Below the pieces are notes generated by a model. The model ran no database searches. It was not told the DNA's origin and saw only the letters and a program-made list of their open reading frames with translations. Below are positions 12,548-24,018 of a DNA stretch of 64,000 nt, in pieces (the stretch's first letter is position 1; the number at the start of each line of letters is the position of its first letter). Origin of the DNA: Chytridium lagenaria. Lineage: Eukaryota; Chytridiomycota; Chytridiomycetes; Chytridiales; Chytridiaceae. The position numbers and the translations under genes were made by a program. The stretch spans positions 124,001 to 188,000 of the forward strand of contig JAHLKC010000075.1 in assembly GCA_025449115.1 (NCBI GenBank), written 5' to 3'.

Positions 12548-13760
12548 AACGATGGATCACAAAATCAACGGAAAAAGGGCGGCTGTGGCAAATGCCAACT
12601 GAACGCCGAGAAGGAACCAAGAAAAAGGTTCCCAGAGAAGATGGAAAGGGTTAAGCAAGGCGGGAAAAAACGCCTAGCAAATCAAACGCAGAGGAAAGGA
12701 TTCAAGGATCGAAGGCAAGGCAACCAAAAAAACAAGCGGTTCTAAACGCACGTATGAAAAAAGAATAATATGGTCAGTCAAAAAAAAAAAGAATAAAAAT
12801 AAAAACGTTTGAAGAGAGGACGATGGAACCCTCCATCCAAGCATCCAAACAACGGAGGAAGTATGAAGGATGTGTGAGGTTGGGTGAAATTAAATGCCAA
12901 AACATCGTAAGAAGATCCGCGGATGATGTTGACGGAGCCTACAACTGCCATGCGCCACAACCACCGTCAGATCATCCGCTGATCTCTCATGAAGAAAACA
13001 AGGTACAGGGTCACGGTAGAGAAACTCCCAAAGAAAACCGAAAACGGGAAGTTGGAAAATATATTGATTAAGGGCAATACTACTACTCACGCTCTTTACT
13101 CCCAATGGTATCTCAAAAAGTACAGAGAAGATTTCTTTCCGGACGTCTTGCTGCAGAGACCGAACAGACCGAAGAGATTATTTTAATGAAAGCAGATTCA
13201 AGGTGATTCAATGACGGACGAGGTATGAATCAAAAGCAAGCAGGTACACCGATATTAGATGAAAGTAGAAATATAGAGTTAGTGGCTTTGTGCAAGCACA
13301 GCAATTATTAGAGGGGACCGCAACCAAGTACAAGTAACAACACTGAAGAGAGTAAAGAATTAAACAATACTGACGATGAGGGGATGTATCGACTGCGGAA
13401 TGATAGGGTGGTGATGGTGTTGATGGATGAAGAGGATGACGGACTCGGTCGAGACAACACAAGGGGGATTGGTGTGGAAGGAGGAAACAAAAAGGGAAAA
13501 GGAGGTGGCCTTGCGTTGCGCAAAAGAGGTAGAATCTCACGCCCACCCAGCTATATGCTACACAAACACTCGGAGAAATTTATTTACACCCGTTTACACC
13601 TCGCTGCTTTGTTTCTACCGTCGTTGGGAATAAACTTCCTGCAGCAATGGAATAAAAAGAATCACAGCAAAACAGTAACAATAATATTTATTGAATAAAA
13701 TATACGTGATCAAATGGATGAAATATCGGTTACAAGTATCGAATTGTGCGCGTCGAAAAG
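12548..13760. other. intergenic region between two minus-strand genes
   Basis: Contains the upstream flank of the RRM gene and, near 13650-13760, the 3' flank of the TIM-barrel gene. It is A/G-rich on the plus strand. The short open frames in it have no recognisable features. Confidence 0.5.
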
Positions 13761-14732
13761 TCAAGTTGAAGAACACCAGATGCTATGCGCGCCAGGATGC
13801 GACCCCATTGAGCGCGTCGGCACGTACCCCCGCGTCAACCAGCTCAAATTGATCAACCCATTCTGGTATTGGTCGATATGGGAGCACCGCATTATCTGTT
13901 CCCCGGCAGAGTACTGGCTAGTTGTCCAACTGACCGCATCCACCCCATCCACAAGAGCAGCTGCGACAAGAAACTCCCAACTTTCCTGCTTGAACTGACT
14001 TACGTCCTTTAACGTCGTCTGGCAACCCCAAATCTCGACACCGTAATCCTCTTTGGCTCTTTGGAGGGCGTTGATATGGATACGGTAATCTTGGAACGAC
14101 TCTGCCATACGAGCGCGATGTGGATCTTCTTGCGCGGCATTGAAAATGTAGCTTTCATACATGATTGCGTCGCCTTTAGACCAAGGAATATCATACTCGG
14201 AGGAAAGTGACAGTTGATCCACAAGGTCACCGGGGTTCCACGCATTAAATGTGATGGCCATGCCAAGACCATGCGTGAATTTTGAGACCGCAACCTGACG
14301 TTCTCGCATCTCAAGCTGTTCATGAGGATACCAAAAGTCAAAACCGGCCTCATCAATGAAGATGCCTTTAGCGCCCATCAGAGACCAAAGATTGATCTGA
14401 GTTGTCAACTGGTCCAATGTGAACATGGAACCAGCACCAAACGCTCCACAGCCTATCGTGACATAGCCGTAAACTTTGGTGCTTCGGTTCAAAGTATGTA
14501 TCTGTTTGATGATGTCTTTGGTATTGGCATGATCACCGTGTTCTTCGCGTTCCAGTCCGACGTTACCGCCAGGGACGTCTCCGCCAAAGATCACGGCGTT
14601 GTACTGAGAGTAGAAGCGGGCGACAGCGCTTGAATTCCATGAAAGGCTGGAACTGTTTGTGCAGCTTGGCCAGCCGTAGTATATAGCAAAATTCTTGAGG
14701 CGGGGTGAATGAGGAGGTGCTGAAGCGTCCAT
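13761..14732 (-). CDS. putative TIM-barrel glycoside hydrolase (spherulin-4 / GH114-like)
   Basis: One long minus-strand frame of about 323 residues from ATG 14732. Barrel-strand-like motifs appear in order: FAIYYGWPSC near the N-terminus, NAVIFGGDVPGG, TKVYGYVTIG, AKGIFIDEAGFDF and GMAITFNAWNPGD. The GIFIDE strand with paired acidic residues, preceded by a GYV strand, resembles the spherulin-4 (PF12138/GH135) and GH114 families, whose members cut galactosaminogalactan-type polysaccharide. No signal peptide is visible at this start (MDASAPPHSPRLKNF). The last 20 or so residues look unlike a conserved end, so a frameshift or missing final exon near 13780 is possible. It is on the same strand as the secreted esterase gene next to it. 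Family assignment is tentative. Confidence 0.6.
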   Translation of the reverse strand: MDASAPPHSPRLKNFAIYYGWPSCTNSSSLSWNSSAVARFYSQYNAVIFGGDVPGGNVGLEREEHGDHANTKDIIKQIHTLNRSTKVYGYVTIGCGAFGAGSMFTLDQLTTQINLWSLMGAKGIFIDEAGFDFWYPHEQLEMRERQVAVSKFTHGLGMAITFNAWNPGDLVDQLSLSSEYDIPWSKGDAIMYESYIFNAAQEDPHRARMAESFQDYRIHINALQRAKEDYGVEIWGCQTTLKDVSQFKQESWEFLVAAALVDGVDAVSWTTSQYSAGEQIMRCSHIDQYQNGLINLSWLTRGYVPTRSMGSHPGAHSIWCSST

Positions 14733-15114
14733 AGAGATGGCAGCTTCTGAAAGATGGGTGATGGGAGGGTCAACGGGAGGCGGATGCTTGTAAATTTGGT
14801 TTTAATTTCTTCCGCCGTAAGGTATCGGGCAGATTAGAGCACATCAGGAAAAAGTGCGAGTGGCCTTTTTTATTGATGGCACTCTTGATGTGACAGGTTG
14901 TCAGCCAACAAAGCCAAACCGCCAAAACAATTGTTAATGTGGAATGATATTAATATACAGATTTTTCAATTTACATAATCCTAGAATGGACACATCGTAA
15001 TGAATGAGGTCATGGAAGCGACAGGCTTCGTTCTCGTGTACATACAATTTTTGGTGATTTCTTCATATTTTGCAGCATATTTCACATCAAACAGCTCTTC
15101 ACTCAAACTTGAAA
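14733..15114. other. intergenic region
   Basis: AT-rich spacer between the esterase-CBM21 stop and the TIM-barrel start. It should hold the TIM-barrel gene's promoter, but no clear element was seen. Confidence 0.4.
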
Positions 15115-18100
15115 CTAAATCACGTCAATCTATGCAACATCAAGGAATAAACAACTCACATTGCGAGACCCATTGTTGTCGTAATACGATTGTCCCGAAA
15201 CGTCGTATTTCACATAAAACGCGCGAATCGAGGAAACAGCTTGACTAAACGTCCACAATTCGTATGCGGAATTTCCTGGGTACACGGATTTGTAGGCGGC
15301 TCTCACAAAGTAGGCGGGTGACCATGTGCCCTGAGGTCTTGATAAAATACGCTTAGGTCTAAAGGCAGGTCAGTTGGTATTAAAAACGAATGCAGTACCT
15401 TTTGGAAGGCAATGTTGGAGACGGCAAGTTGACCACTCAATATGCCGTTTTGATAGGAGTAGGTGGCTACTTGGACTTGCCTGGTGGGAACGGGGAGAGT
15501 AGGTGGAGGTGGAGGTGGGGGTGTGGATGGAGAAGGAGGAGGGGGAGGAGGAGGAGACGTCGGGGTCGGGGTCTAAACCATACATAAATATCTATACTCG
15601 GCAATCGTTGACCAAAGAAAAAATACACTCACAAGCCCAGTAAAATAACGTTTGCCAGCGTTATCGTCAATAAACGTTTGTCCAATATCCACAGCATTGA
15701 AAGAAACTACAAAAGCAATTGAGTATATAATCAAACCATAACCGTAAACCAATGAAAAATTCTGATCCACTAACCAGTAAATGAAACAACTTGCAAAGCC
15801 GAGCTAAATGTCCAAGTCTCAAACGTCCCATCCGGTGTCGCAGGGCCAGAATAAGAAGCAGCAATCGTAGCCGAAGCGTCTGACGTCAATGTCGCGAGAA
15901 TGTTCACTCTTTTGTTGAAGCAGAGATTCTTTACGCGTACGGAGCCTGAGAAAAGGTTGCTTTGCGAGAAGGTGATGACGTTGACGTTGGAGGTAGGGGT
16001 GGGGAGAGGTGGTGGTGCAATTGTGATGGGAGGGATCGTGGACGTCGGGGGTCGGGTATAGCGGTACTGATTACGGTTGTGGATATAATTGGCGGAACTG
16101 TAGTAGTGGGTGGCGAAACCTTCCACGCATGGTTTAGTATTCACCAGCAAGCAAAGCTGAAACGTTTAAAACTCACATTAAGAGAAAACCGTTTTCCCTC
16201 ATTATCATCTGTATAGACCTTCGCAACATCAAGCGCCTCAAACTTGACTATATCAATGTATTATAACACGAACAAACAATATTTTAAAGAAATTAAGCTC
16301 GCAAAAAAGTGAGAATATACACACCTGTAAAAGCGCACCAGCAGTAGGTCCGCTAAACGACCAAATCTCCAACTTATTGTTGGATGTCACCGCCCTAGTA
16401 TACCTTGCAGGAATAGGTACACCGACTCCAAAGCCATTCGCATCAAGAACTGCACAGTAACTTTCTTATTGAATCCATAATTCCCAATTTGAACTGCCCC
16501 ACTTAAAACCCGGCATCAACCTTATACGCCAACACGTTAACGTCCCCAGTTGTCGCCCTCACCTGTCCCCAAAAACGCGCATTTATCCTCAATGAACGTT
16601 TCAAGCTCGGGTTTCACAGATGTGATAGGGAGGTTCAAGTATAACTGTTGACCGCCACCGTTCGACGCGCCAACGGGTGAAACATAACGAGGCCAGAGAG
16701 AATTGGATGTTCCAGTTCCAGGTTCGCCTAACGACGCAAATGATACCCAGTAAGCCATCATAGCGCGTCCAAGCTCTTGTTCAAAAGCTGAGAGGGAGTT
16801 GAGGTTCCACAGAAGTTCTACGTCGAGGCTGTGGTATGCACCGTAGTTAAATCCAGGGGCGTTTCCTCCAGGTGTAAAGTTGGGACACGCGCTAAAAAGT
16901 AAGAAATGATGATGAAGCGATGACGAACCTGGTAGTCGGACGAAACTTGTAAACCGGGGTGTTGGAACGGGCATACGCGTCTGCCAAATTACGACTTGAC
17001 AGGTATATTTGTAGTGGCCGTATACGTCTGCGGCGACGGCGAAAGCGCTGGGGTAGCTGGACTGAGGGTAGAAGGTGGTATCTGAAGAAATGTCAGACAT
17101 TAAAGATAAACGAGCTTTGCAACTGAATTACCTGGTTCACATCAGCGGTTGGGAGGTTAAATACTGTCTGAAATTTGTTTTGAAGCCACGAAGTATAGCC
17201 ATTTCCGACATCCCTGTTCACAAACACAGTACCCTGACAAGTAAACGTTTAAAAAATTAGTAAAAGCAACCACTTAAGAAACAATATTAAACACACCACA
17301 CCCACCTCATTCGTCAAAAGATCCAAGCAATATCGGCACCTTACTAAAAATAACCCCAAATTTAACGCCTTCCCAGGCTCAATCGGAATATACGACCCAT
17401 CCACATACGGCCCAAATGCATAATTACTGTTAACAGCAGCATCAGCGAGATTTGATAAAGCTTGGGCACTAAAGACCACGAAGACACACGCGATCTGGTC
17501 AGAAGAGGTTGAGCAACCAGAGTTCTGTAGGACGATATCAGTGAACTTGTAGTTATCGAAACGAGGGCCGGATGTGGGAGAGCCTGAAACGAGGATCGCA
17601 CTGGAGAACACATTTTGGTTTCCGTTCTGCGCGACAAGATGCATTCCAATGGAAGCTTTAAATTATCAGATACTACAGCCCTCTGAGCAGTTTCAACTAA
17701 AACTTACTAGCGCCTGCACTTTCTCCAAACGCCGTAATCCTACTCGCATCTCCTCCGAACACCGCAATGTTCTTTTTCACCCATTCTAACGCCGCTCTCT
17801 GGTCCAGTAATCCAAGATTAAGTCTGTTTTGGCGACGAAGAAAGTCGGTGACGAGGAATCCAAAGGCGTTGAGACGGTATTGCATCGTGACAATGATCAC
17901 AGCACGGTTAGAATTTTGAACAAATTGAGCACCATCTGTTGGAGTGATTAAAAGAGCTTCTGTGAAATAGGAGGACGCACCTAAACGACCATCGCCATTG
18001 GCAAAACCGCCGCCATGAATCCAGACCTTAGTTTTGGTAACATTAAAAGGTGACCGAAGTTGAAATCTTACCATGACTGGAAAGAGGCTGCGAAATATCA

Positions 18101-18478
18101 GCAGGAGTATGAAATGTTCACATAAAGGCAATCTTCCGAACCACGGTCATCTCCAAAGGTCTATAATATTTAAGTCAATAGGAAAAATTCCGACATTAAA
18201 CCTGAATACACTTTGGTTTAAAACTCGTCGCCTGAATGACCCCATTCCAAGGGTTGAGAGTCAAAGGCGGCTGAAATCTATTCCCTTGAGTTTGCGTTCC
18301 AGCAAACGGAACTCCCAGAAAAGATCTCACATTCCCGCCACTCGTGAAGAAGCCTTGAACTGAACCTAGACTTGGAATGTTGACTATGAGGTCCACTGGA
18401 ACTGTAAACGACCGATGCTGCGAGGCACAGCATCAGTAGAAGGACAGCCGTCAGCCATTTGAGGATGAGGCGCTGCAT
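15115..18478 (-). CDS. secreted type-B carboxylesterase fused to three CBM21 starch-binding domains
   Basis: ATG 18478 begins a signal-peptide-like segment (MQRLILKWLTAVLLLMLCLA). The alpha/beta-hydrolase part shows FLGVPFAGTQTQGNRFQPP (about 18270-18340), oxyanion HGGGF (about 18010-18025), the nucleophile elbow GESAGA (about 17705-17725) and GAYHSLDVELLWN with a candidate catalytic His (about 16800-16845). It is followed, without a convincing stop, by three CBM21-like units at about 16550-16190, 15985-15620 and 15500-15115. Marker strings are NKKVTVQF, VRVKNLCFNKRVNI, YELWTFSQAVSS and AFYVKYDVSGQSYYDNN, which match the Rhizopus glucoamylase CBM21 pattern. Proline/threonine linkers separate the units (about 16000-16130 and 15500-15570). 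At least seven small introns are present, and indels near 18400, 16557, 16510 and 16440 break frames. Substrate is unknown; binding to alpha-glucan is inferred from CBM21. Confidence 0.75.
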
Positions 18479-19085
18479 GGATAAGTAGTTGTTAAAAAGG
18501 AGGTAAAGAAGACGCTGCCCTCGTTTTTATCGACGGTGATGAACAACATGACACATGAGCAAACGACGTTTAATCTTAATTTAGTTGCCATTTGTGGTGC
18601 TGTCAGCATGTCAGGCATGCGCGAGTTGGGGAGGGGGCAAGCCCTTCTCATGGACCATGGACGTGATGATGGAATAAGCGCGAAAGCCCAATTGCCCTGA
18701 AATGGTCACGCCTTTATTGATTGTTTCAAAAAACAGTAATAACAATAATGATCCCATTTTGAAGCTACTACTGTGGTATTTATCCCAGTTTCATAATAAA
18801 TACAGTTCAAGTCGTTGATCATGTCCTGCAGTACATAATAATGTTTGGCTTGCTGCTGAGAATGGTGGCGGTTGTGATTATGGTATGAAAAAGCCACAGA
18901 GAGTGGAGCGGGAAAGGAAGTGCACCACCAGTATTCCTTACGGTGAGATATTCACATAAAGGCCGCCTAAAAGTGAGAACAATGTCGTATTTGGACGTAT
19001 CGATGTTGCGAAAGCAGATCAGCAAAAATAGGAATGGTAACTAAGGGAATGTATAGCCAGAAACCGCCATTTTAACGCAATAACC

Positions 19086-19160
19086 TGTCCATTAAGAGTC
19101 TTCAGTAAGTGTGTATGGGCACCTGTCCATAGAGAGTCTTCGGTAATTGCATATGGGCAG
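19086..19160. repeat. imperfect tandem repeat, two units of about 38 bp
   Basis: Two adjacent units each run from CCTGTCCAT through AGAGTCTTC to TATGGGCA, with a few substitutions between them. The repeat is noncoding and sits between divergent genes. Confidence 0.75.
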
Positions 19161-19245
19161 AGGAAGATAGTTTCTGAGCAGAGGTGGTATGGTTGGGAGG
19201 TTTTGACAGCACAACACCAAGCTTGACTGTATAAAAACAGCTAAT

Positions 19246-19281
19246 CCCATCCATCCCATCCATCCCATCCCATCCCATCCA
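19246..19281. repeat. CCATC simple repeat
   Basis: Short array of CCATC and CCATCCAT units, noncoding, in the intergenic region upstream of eIF1. Confidence 0.7.
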
Positions 19282-19582
19282 CCAATTCAAGCATCAAACA
19301 GTCCAGCATAGATTTATAGTCAGCATAAAAACTGAGCTATCCATAGCAAGTACTATTGACATCGACATCACCCTAGCTCCTGAGGGATGAATGATGGTTG
19401 ATCTGTACATTGAATCATGGATCCCGTTGTCAGATCCCGTTGTCAGATGAATTTCAAGAACGGATCCTCCACAGCTGATTGGTCACTGAGAAATTAACTA
19501 ATTGAAAACCTCAAAACTCTCCACTGAGAGCTAAAAGCAAAGTCCTTCGAAAGAGTCAACGAGAGAGAACAAACGTTTGTTG

Positions 19583-20439
19583 ATGTCAATCCAGAAGTAA
19601 GTTAGCTGCCTCCCGGAATGAGGAATATCATCTTACCCATGCTTGGTGGCTTGAGTTTTGTAGAGTTTACGAGGATCTTCTCTTGCAGATTTAACTCTAG
19701 CCCTAGTTTTCTTAGACGAGCCTGTTCTAACCCATCTTAAACAGCCTTGCAGCCTACGACCCCTTTGCGGATACCGGGGAGGACAGCAATCTTGAAGTTC
19801 AAGGATACATTCGTAAGTTGACATTGCTATTCTTCAACTTTGGATCTCGGAGAAGTGGAAGGATGGGCTGACAGAATCGACCGTCATAGTAGCAAATAGA
19901 AGGGTATAATTGTTCTGGAATATCTGTGAGAGGAGATGGAATTAAGCAATGCGATTGATACGGGACTTGCAAATATCGTTTGAATGGTCGTTTTTGACGC
20001 TTTGACGTTTGCGTTTTCAGACATCCGTATTCAGCAGCGTAACGGTCGTAAGACCTTGACAACTGTTCAAGGCCTTCCCGCAGAGCTTGACCAAAAGAGA
20101 ATTCTTAAGGCTTTTAAGAAGGTTTGCTTGCTTTTTTAATTTTTGGTCGTCTTGCAGTTGTATTCGAACTTCGATGTCGCAAGGGTTTTCGTGGACATTG
20201 GATTTAAAGCAGTTCACAATTGAATTTATGCAATCCCCCAACTTTAAAGGAAATAGTAAAGGAGGGAAATAACTGACACTTTGTCGAATTAGGAATTTGC
20301 TTGCAATGGTACTGTAGTTGAAGATGAGGAGTTGGGTGAGGTTATCCAACTTCAGGGGGACCAGCGCTTGAAGGTTCAGACGTTCTTGGTTCAGCAAGAG
20401 ATTACTACTAAGGAGAAGGTGAAAATTCACGGTTTCTGA
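19583..20439 (+). CDS. sui1: translation initiation factor eIF1 (SUI1)
   Basis: Four exons (19583-19596, 19745-19812, 20021-20121, 20293-20439) join in frame to 330 nt, encoding 109 residues with stop TGA at 20437-20439. This matches the usual eIF1 length of about 108-113. The protein reads MSIQNLAAYDPFADTGED at its start and contains the SUI1-fold signatures HIRIQQRNGRKTLTTVQG, FKKEFACNGTVVEDEELG and VIQLQGDQR, ending KVKIHGF. eIF1 binds the 40S subunit and enforces start-codon selection during scanning. The first exon is only 14 nt, supported by a GT donor directly after it and an in-frame join. All three introns have GT...AG ends (148, 208 and 171 bp). No frame errors. Confidence 0.96.
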
Positions 20440-21506
20440 GACCGGTATGCATATATCATTTATTTCCCATTCTTGTTTAAAGCCATTTATTTTAAATTTA
20501 CTGATATGTATAGTTATGTTCAAATCATAGCCCTACGAAGGCGTCAAAGAGGGCCGCGGTACCAATATCATCGTATTCTGTTGTTGTCGTTTACTCCCCT
20601 TGCGCGTCTTCCTCTGCGTCATTCTCCATATTATTAAATGGATGCTGTTCTTCTCATATTATATCGTGATTGCCTTCGCACATTCGCCACTCGACCATAT
20701 GTAGTTGGAATTGCAGTCCTATGATAGTATTGCGGAGAAGGATTTGGTTTATGTTATCTTCAAGAGTGCGAACTTTATCAGTCATTGAAGTATTTACAAT
20801 CTATTCTTTCGACGGACGCAGTATTTATATAGTCAATGATTAATACATACGCAAGAAAGGAACATTTATCCCTGCGAAACAAGCATCAGCTGTGCACAGC
20901 AAAGCAGCGAAGCAGAGCTAGTTGCAGTATTAACATATCTTCTTTTTCAGTCTCCGTCAATTCAAAAACCCAACAACGCTTGTATGAAGGTGGCTGTTGT
21001 TCATTTCCCAATCTTGATCTTGGACCCTTGTCGAAATTGAAATCCTCAATCTGACAAACTCTCATGACATTCCATTTGACACAACACCCTTGACGTTCTT
21101 CTCACATTTGCTTTCTGGAGAGACGAACATTCCAGAGGAGAAACCTAGAGACGAACATACCAGAGGAGAAACCTATTGCGCACTTGCTCATTGCCATTTG
21201 GAAGACGCCCTTCGATTCTGTGATTTTGTATCTCACGGAAGATTATAAGGGAAATAGCGGATCTTTGTCAATCCTTCTCGCCTTCACACAAGGCCAAAAG
21301 GCGCAAACCCCTTTCAAACAGAAAGTGGTGCCGAGAGAACCGAGGCGAAGAAGTTAACATTGGTAAAAAAGTTGGAAACCAGACTCTACAAGTGCAGTCT
21401 AGGGAGGTCAAGCGCGGCGAGTCAAAGAGCCAAGCTGTTGAGTCAGGGCTCCCACATTGAAGCACTGTTGAGGTGAAAGAGTTGGAGACAACACTGGAAC
21501 TCTGAA
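20440..21506. other. intergenic region
   Basis: 3' flank of eIF1 followed by the upstream region of the coiled-coil gene. It contains a short direct repeat at about 21117-21174. No supported gene; a first exon of the coiled-coil gene further upstream cannot be excluded. Confidence 0.4.
21117..21174. repeat. direct repeat of about 27 bp
   Basis: Two nearly identical adjacent units beginning GAGACGAACAT and ending CCAGAGGAGAAACCT, noncoding, about 340 bp upstream of the coiled-coil gene start. Confidence 0.7.
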
Positions 21507-23703
21507 ATGAACTTCAGGGGTTCCATATCGCAGAAGGAGGAGCCCTCCCTTTTGTTCTCTGAAGAGTCGAACGTCTTTTCCCTTCCTGAAGGACAGTCGG
21601 GATATGAGGAGGCCAAAAGATTGCTGGAGGCATCGCAAATAGATATCAACAAGGTTTGAGAGCGCCTTGCTGCTTAGGTCTATGCGGGCTGTCAGTACTG
21701 ATGTCTTTAAATACTTTCAGCTTCATGGAAGAATCGAGGAGTTGGAGACGGATTTAGAAGCGTCAAATGCCGATGTTTCAAAATTAAAAAACGTGAGTCT
21801 TTATCACAGTATATGCACTATGCCATTCTTCTTCTCTTTCTTACCTTACCTCTCGCTCCATTTAGAAATACACAGTAAAGTTTCATGAAGTCGAAGCAAC
21901 ACGGCAAAATGTATGTGAATTGGAGGTCCAACTTCAAGCCTACTCGACGGATATTGAGCTCTTACGGAAAGAGAACCGCATTCTGGTCAAGGAAAGCTCT
22001 GAAATGAACGCGCGGCTGGAGAAAGAAGTATGTCGCAAATGGACTTTGTGGACATGGGACTTAAAATAACTTAAATAGGTTAAAAATATAGAGAGGTTGC
22101 GGTCGGAATGGTCATCCCGTGAAGGAAATCTTCTTGAGCAGTTGAGGCAGCAGCGGCAAGAGAACAAGAGTGAGTTTTAAAGAAAACACTGTATTTTCTA
22201 ACTTTTGCCGTTCAGCCTTGAGGGCGCAAACTGCGCGACTGGAAAAAGAACTCGAATTGGCAATCAACTCGGATGCCGCTGCAGGGAACGAAGAAATTGA
22301 AGAGCTTAAAACGGAATTAAAGAAAAGCGAGAAAAAGGCTCATCTTGCTTCGTTGGAGTTGACAGAGGTTTGCAAATGCTTTCATCTTCAGTTCTGACCC
22401 ACTTCGTCGTATGCAGGCCCAAAGAGTTGTGCGAGATCTTGAGTCTCGTCTAACGTCAGAATTGACCACTTCCGAAAGACTTCGTGAGGAGAATCAAGAG
22501 CTCAGCCAGCTGAACTCGTCGCTCATGGAAGATGCTGAGAATTACCGGCAAATGTATGAGGAGCAGAATATGATGCTGGATGAGATGAATGCTGGTGGAG
22601 ACCTTGAAGTAAACGAGATCCTTCGTTTTGGTGAGAGATGGGATGAGGAGTCCAGCAAAGAGGTTGAGGAAGATGCTGAGGAGGAAGTTTTGGAAGAGGT
22701 TGAGGAGATTGACGAGATGGCAGTAATTGGGGACGCCTTGCGGAAGAGCTTGTGAGTGATAGTGGACGAACGTCACCAACGGAAGTTGCGCCTGAGAGGA
22801 GTGAACGGTCGTTGAGTATTGATACGACGCTTACATCGCTCAATCCGGTTACTGGATTGACTTTCGACGTGGAGATTGCCCGTGAGTTCTTTTGACGCCC
22901 CTTTATATGGTTTCCTACCGTCATAAGTGACTGACTGAATTGTACACTATAGATTTGAAGCACAAGATCAACGGATATGAAGATTTGATCGACAAACTTC
23001 TTAACAGGATCCGTTCTGAGGAAGATGACGCCGATAATCTTGATGCCGAAAAACGCGCAGTCATGCGCGAGAATACACGTCAATACGCTTCTCAAGTCCT
23101 AAAAGCCAACGGAACCCCAAACAAGCGATTTTCATGGTTCTTTGGTACAACAAGCAAGTCTGGCTCACCAACAAAAAAACAATCTTCAATTGATCTTCCC
23201 GGTTCGTCCGCTCAAACGTCAACAAAAAGGCAACCGCCTGCAGTTGATCTTCCAATATCTGATGAGATGCCCGAACTTGTTCCCGCAATCAACCCAGAAC
23301 CCTTCCTCACCATCAAAACCGACGTCATCTCCATGCCTCTACCCGTCGCATCCACTGGTATCCGTACACCACTACCAAGATCACCAACTCCCAACTCCCT
23401 TAAATTTGATACCCTCGATTCCGTCCGTCTCTCCTCTCGACTAGAGAAAGTGGTATCACGGTCTTCATCCATGAACTTCTCCGATGTTACGTCGAGTGAA
23501 GGTACAAGAACACCACGTGCGGATATGTGCCATTCTCGGCCTGTGTTGGGTGGTCCCCGTTGGTGGCGCCGCAACAGGCTGTGTCGTCGGTTGCCGTCTC
23601 CTAATCAGCCAGGTCTGATTAGGAGACTTTGGAGGACTGGTGTGAGTTGGGTGGGGGGAGTGCGGTACCGTCAGCTGCAGAGCCGGCGGAGAGATAAGTA
23701 AGG
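21507..23703 (+). CDS. coiled-coil protein of unknown function
   Basis: Proposed start ATG 21507 (MNFRGSISQKEEPSLLFS). Exons 21507-21653, 21721-21792, 21866-22027, 22079-22169, 22216-22367 and 22417 onward join in frame through GT...AG introns of 46-73 bp. Another intron lies at about 22881-22951. The protein is almost continuously heptad-like (RIEELETDLEASNADVSKLK, ERLRSEWSSREGNLLEQLRQ, LEKELELAINSD) to about 22600. A Glu-rich acidic stretch, another short coil (KHKINGYEDLIDKLLNRI) and a Ser/Pro-rich tail follow. One extra G in the run near 22727 would restore the frame from MAVIG into LAEELVSDSGRTSP, another homopolymer break. The very C-terminal Arg/Trp-rich stretch after about 23520 looks out of frame. 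Cytoskeletal scaffold and trafficking tether are both possible. It neighbours POC1, but a shared role is not shown. Confidence 0.7.
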
Positions 23704-24018
23704 ATGTGGAGTGGGTAGGGAGATATGAGGAGGTGCGGCCTATGAGGTCGTGAATGGTGTCAAACTTGACTTTATTATCTTTATTCTGTTTGTGTGCGTT
23801 ATTTTTATTTTATTACCAGAAGTTTAAGCATGTATTTTTCTCCTCAACACCCTTGGCATCATCGACGTAAGGATCTTATTATTGAAAGAATGGAATGTGA
23901 GATGTAAACTTTACGGACAGCATATGAATATCTATATTGCAACAGTCCAGCAAAAATTTCTGGTGATATTAATTAGTGAAGCGGACTTTTTCAGCCTGAC
24001 GGACATTCCTTTAAGTTG

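Larger units (their letters stand above)
18479..19582. other. divergent intergenic region with short tandem repeats
   Basis: Lies between the minus-strand esterase gene and plus-strand eIF1, so it should contain both promoters. It holds an imperfect tandem repeat (about 19086-19160), a CCATC-based simple repeat (about 19246-19281) and a 14-bp direct repeat near 19431-19447. No gene was seen. Confidence 0.5.

Noticed and set aside
19086..19160. Possible CRISPR-like repeat pair
   Set aside because: There are only two adjacent imperfect units without spacers, in a eukaryotic genome; it is a simple tandem duplication.
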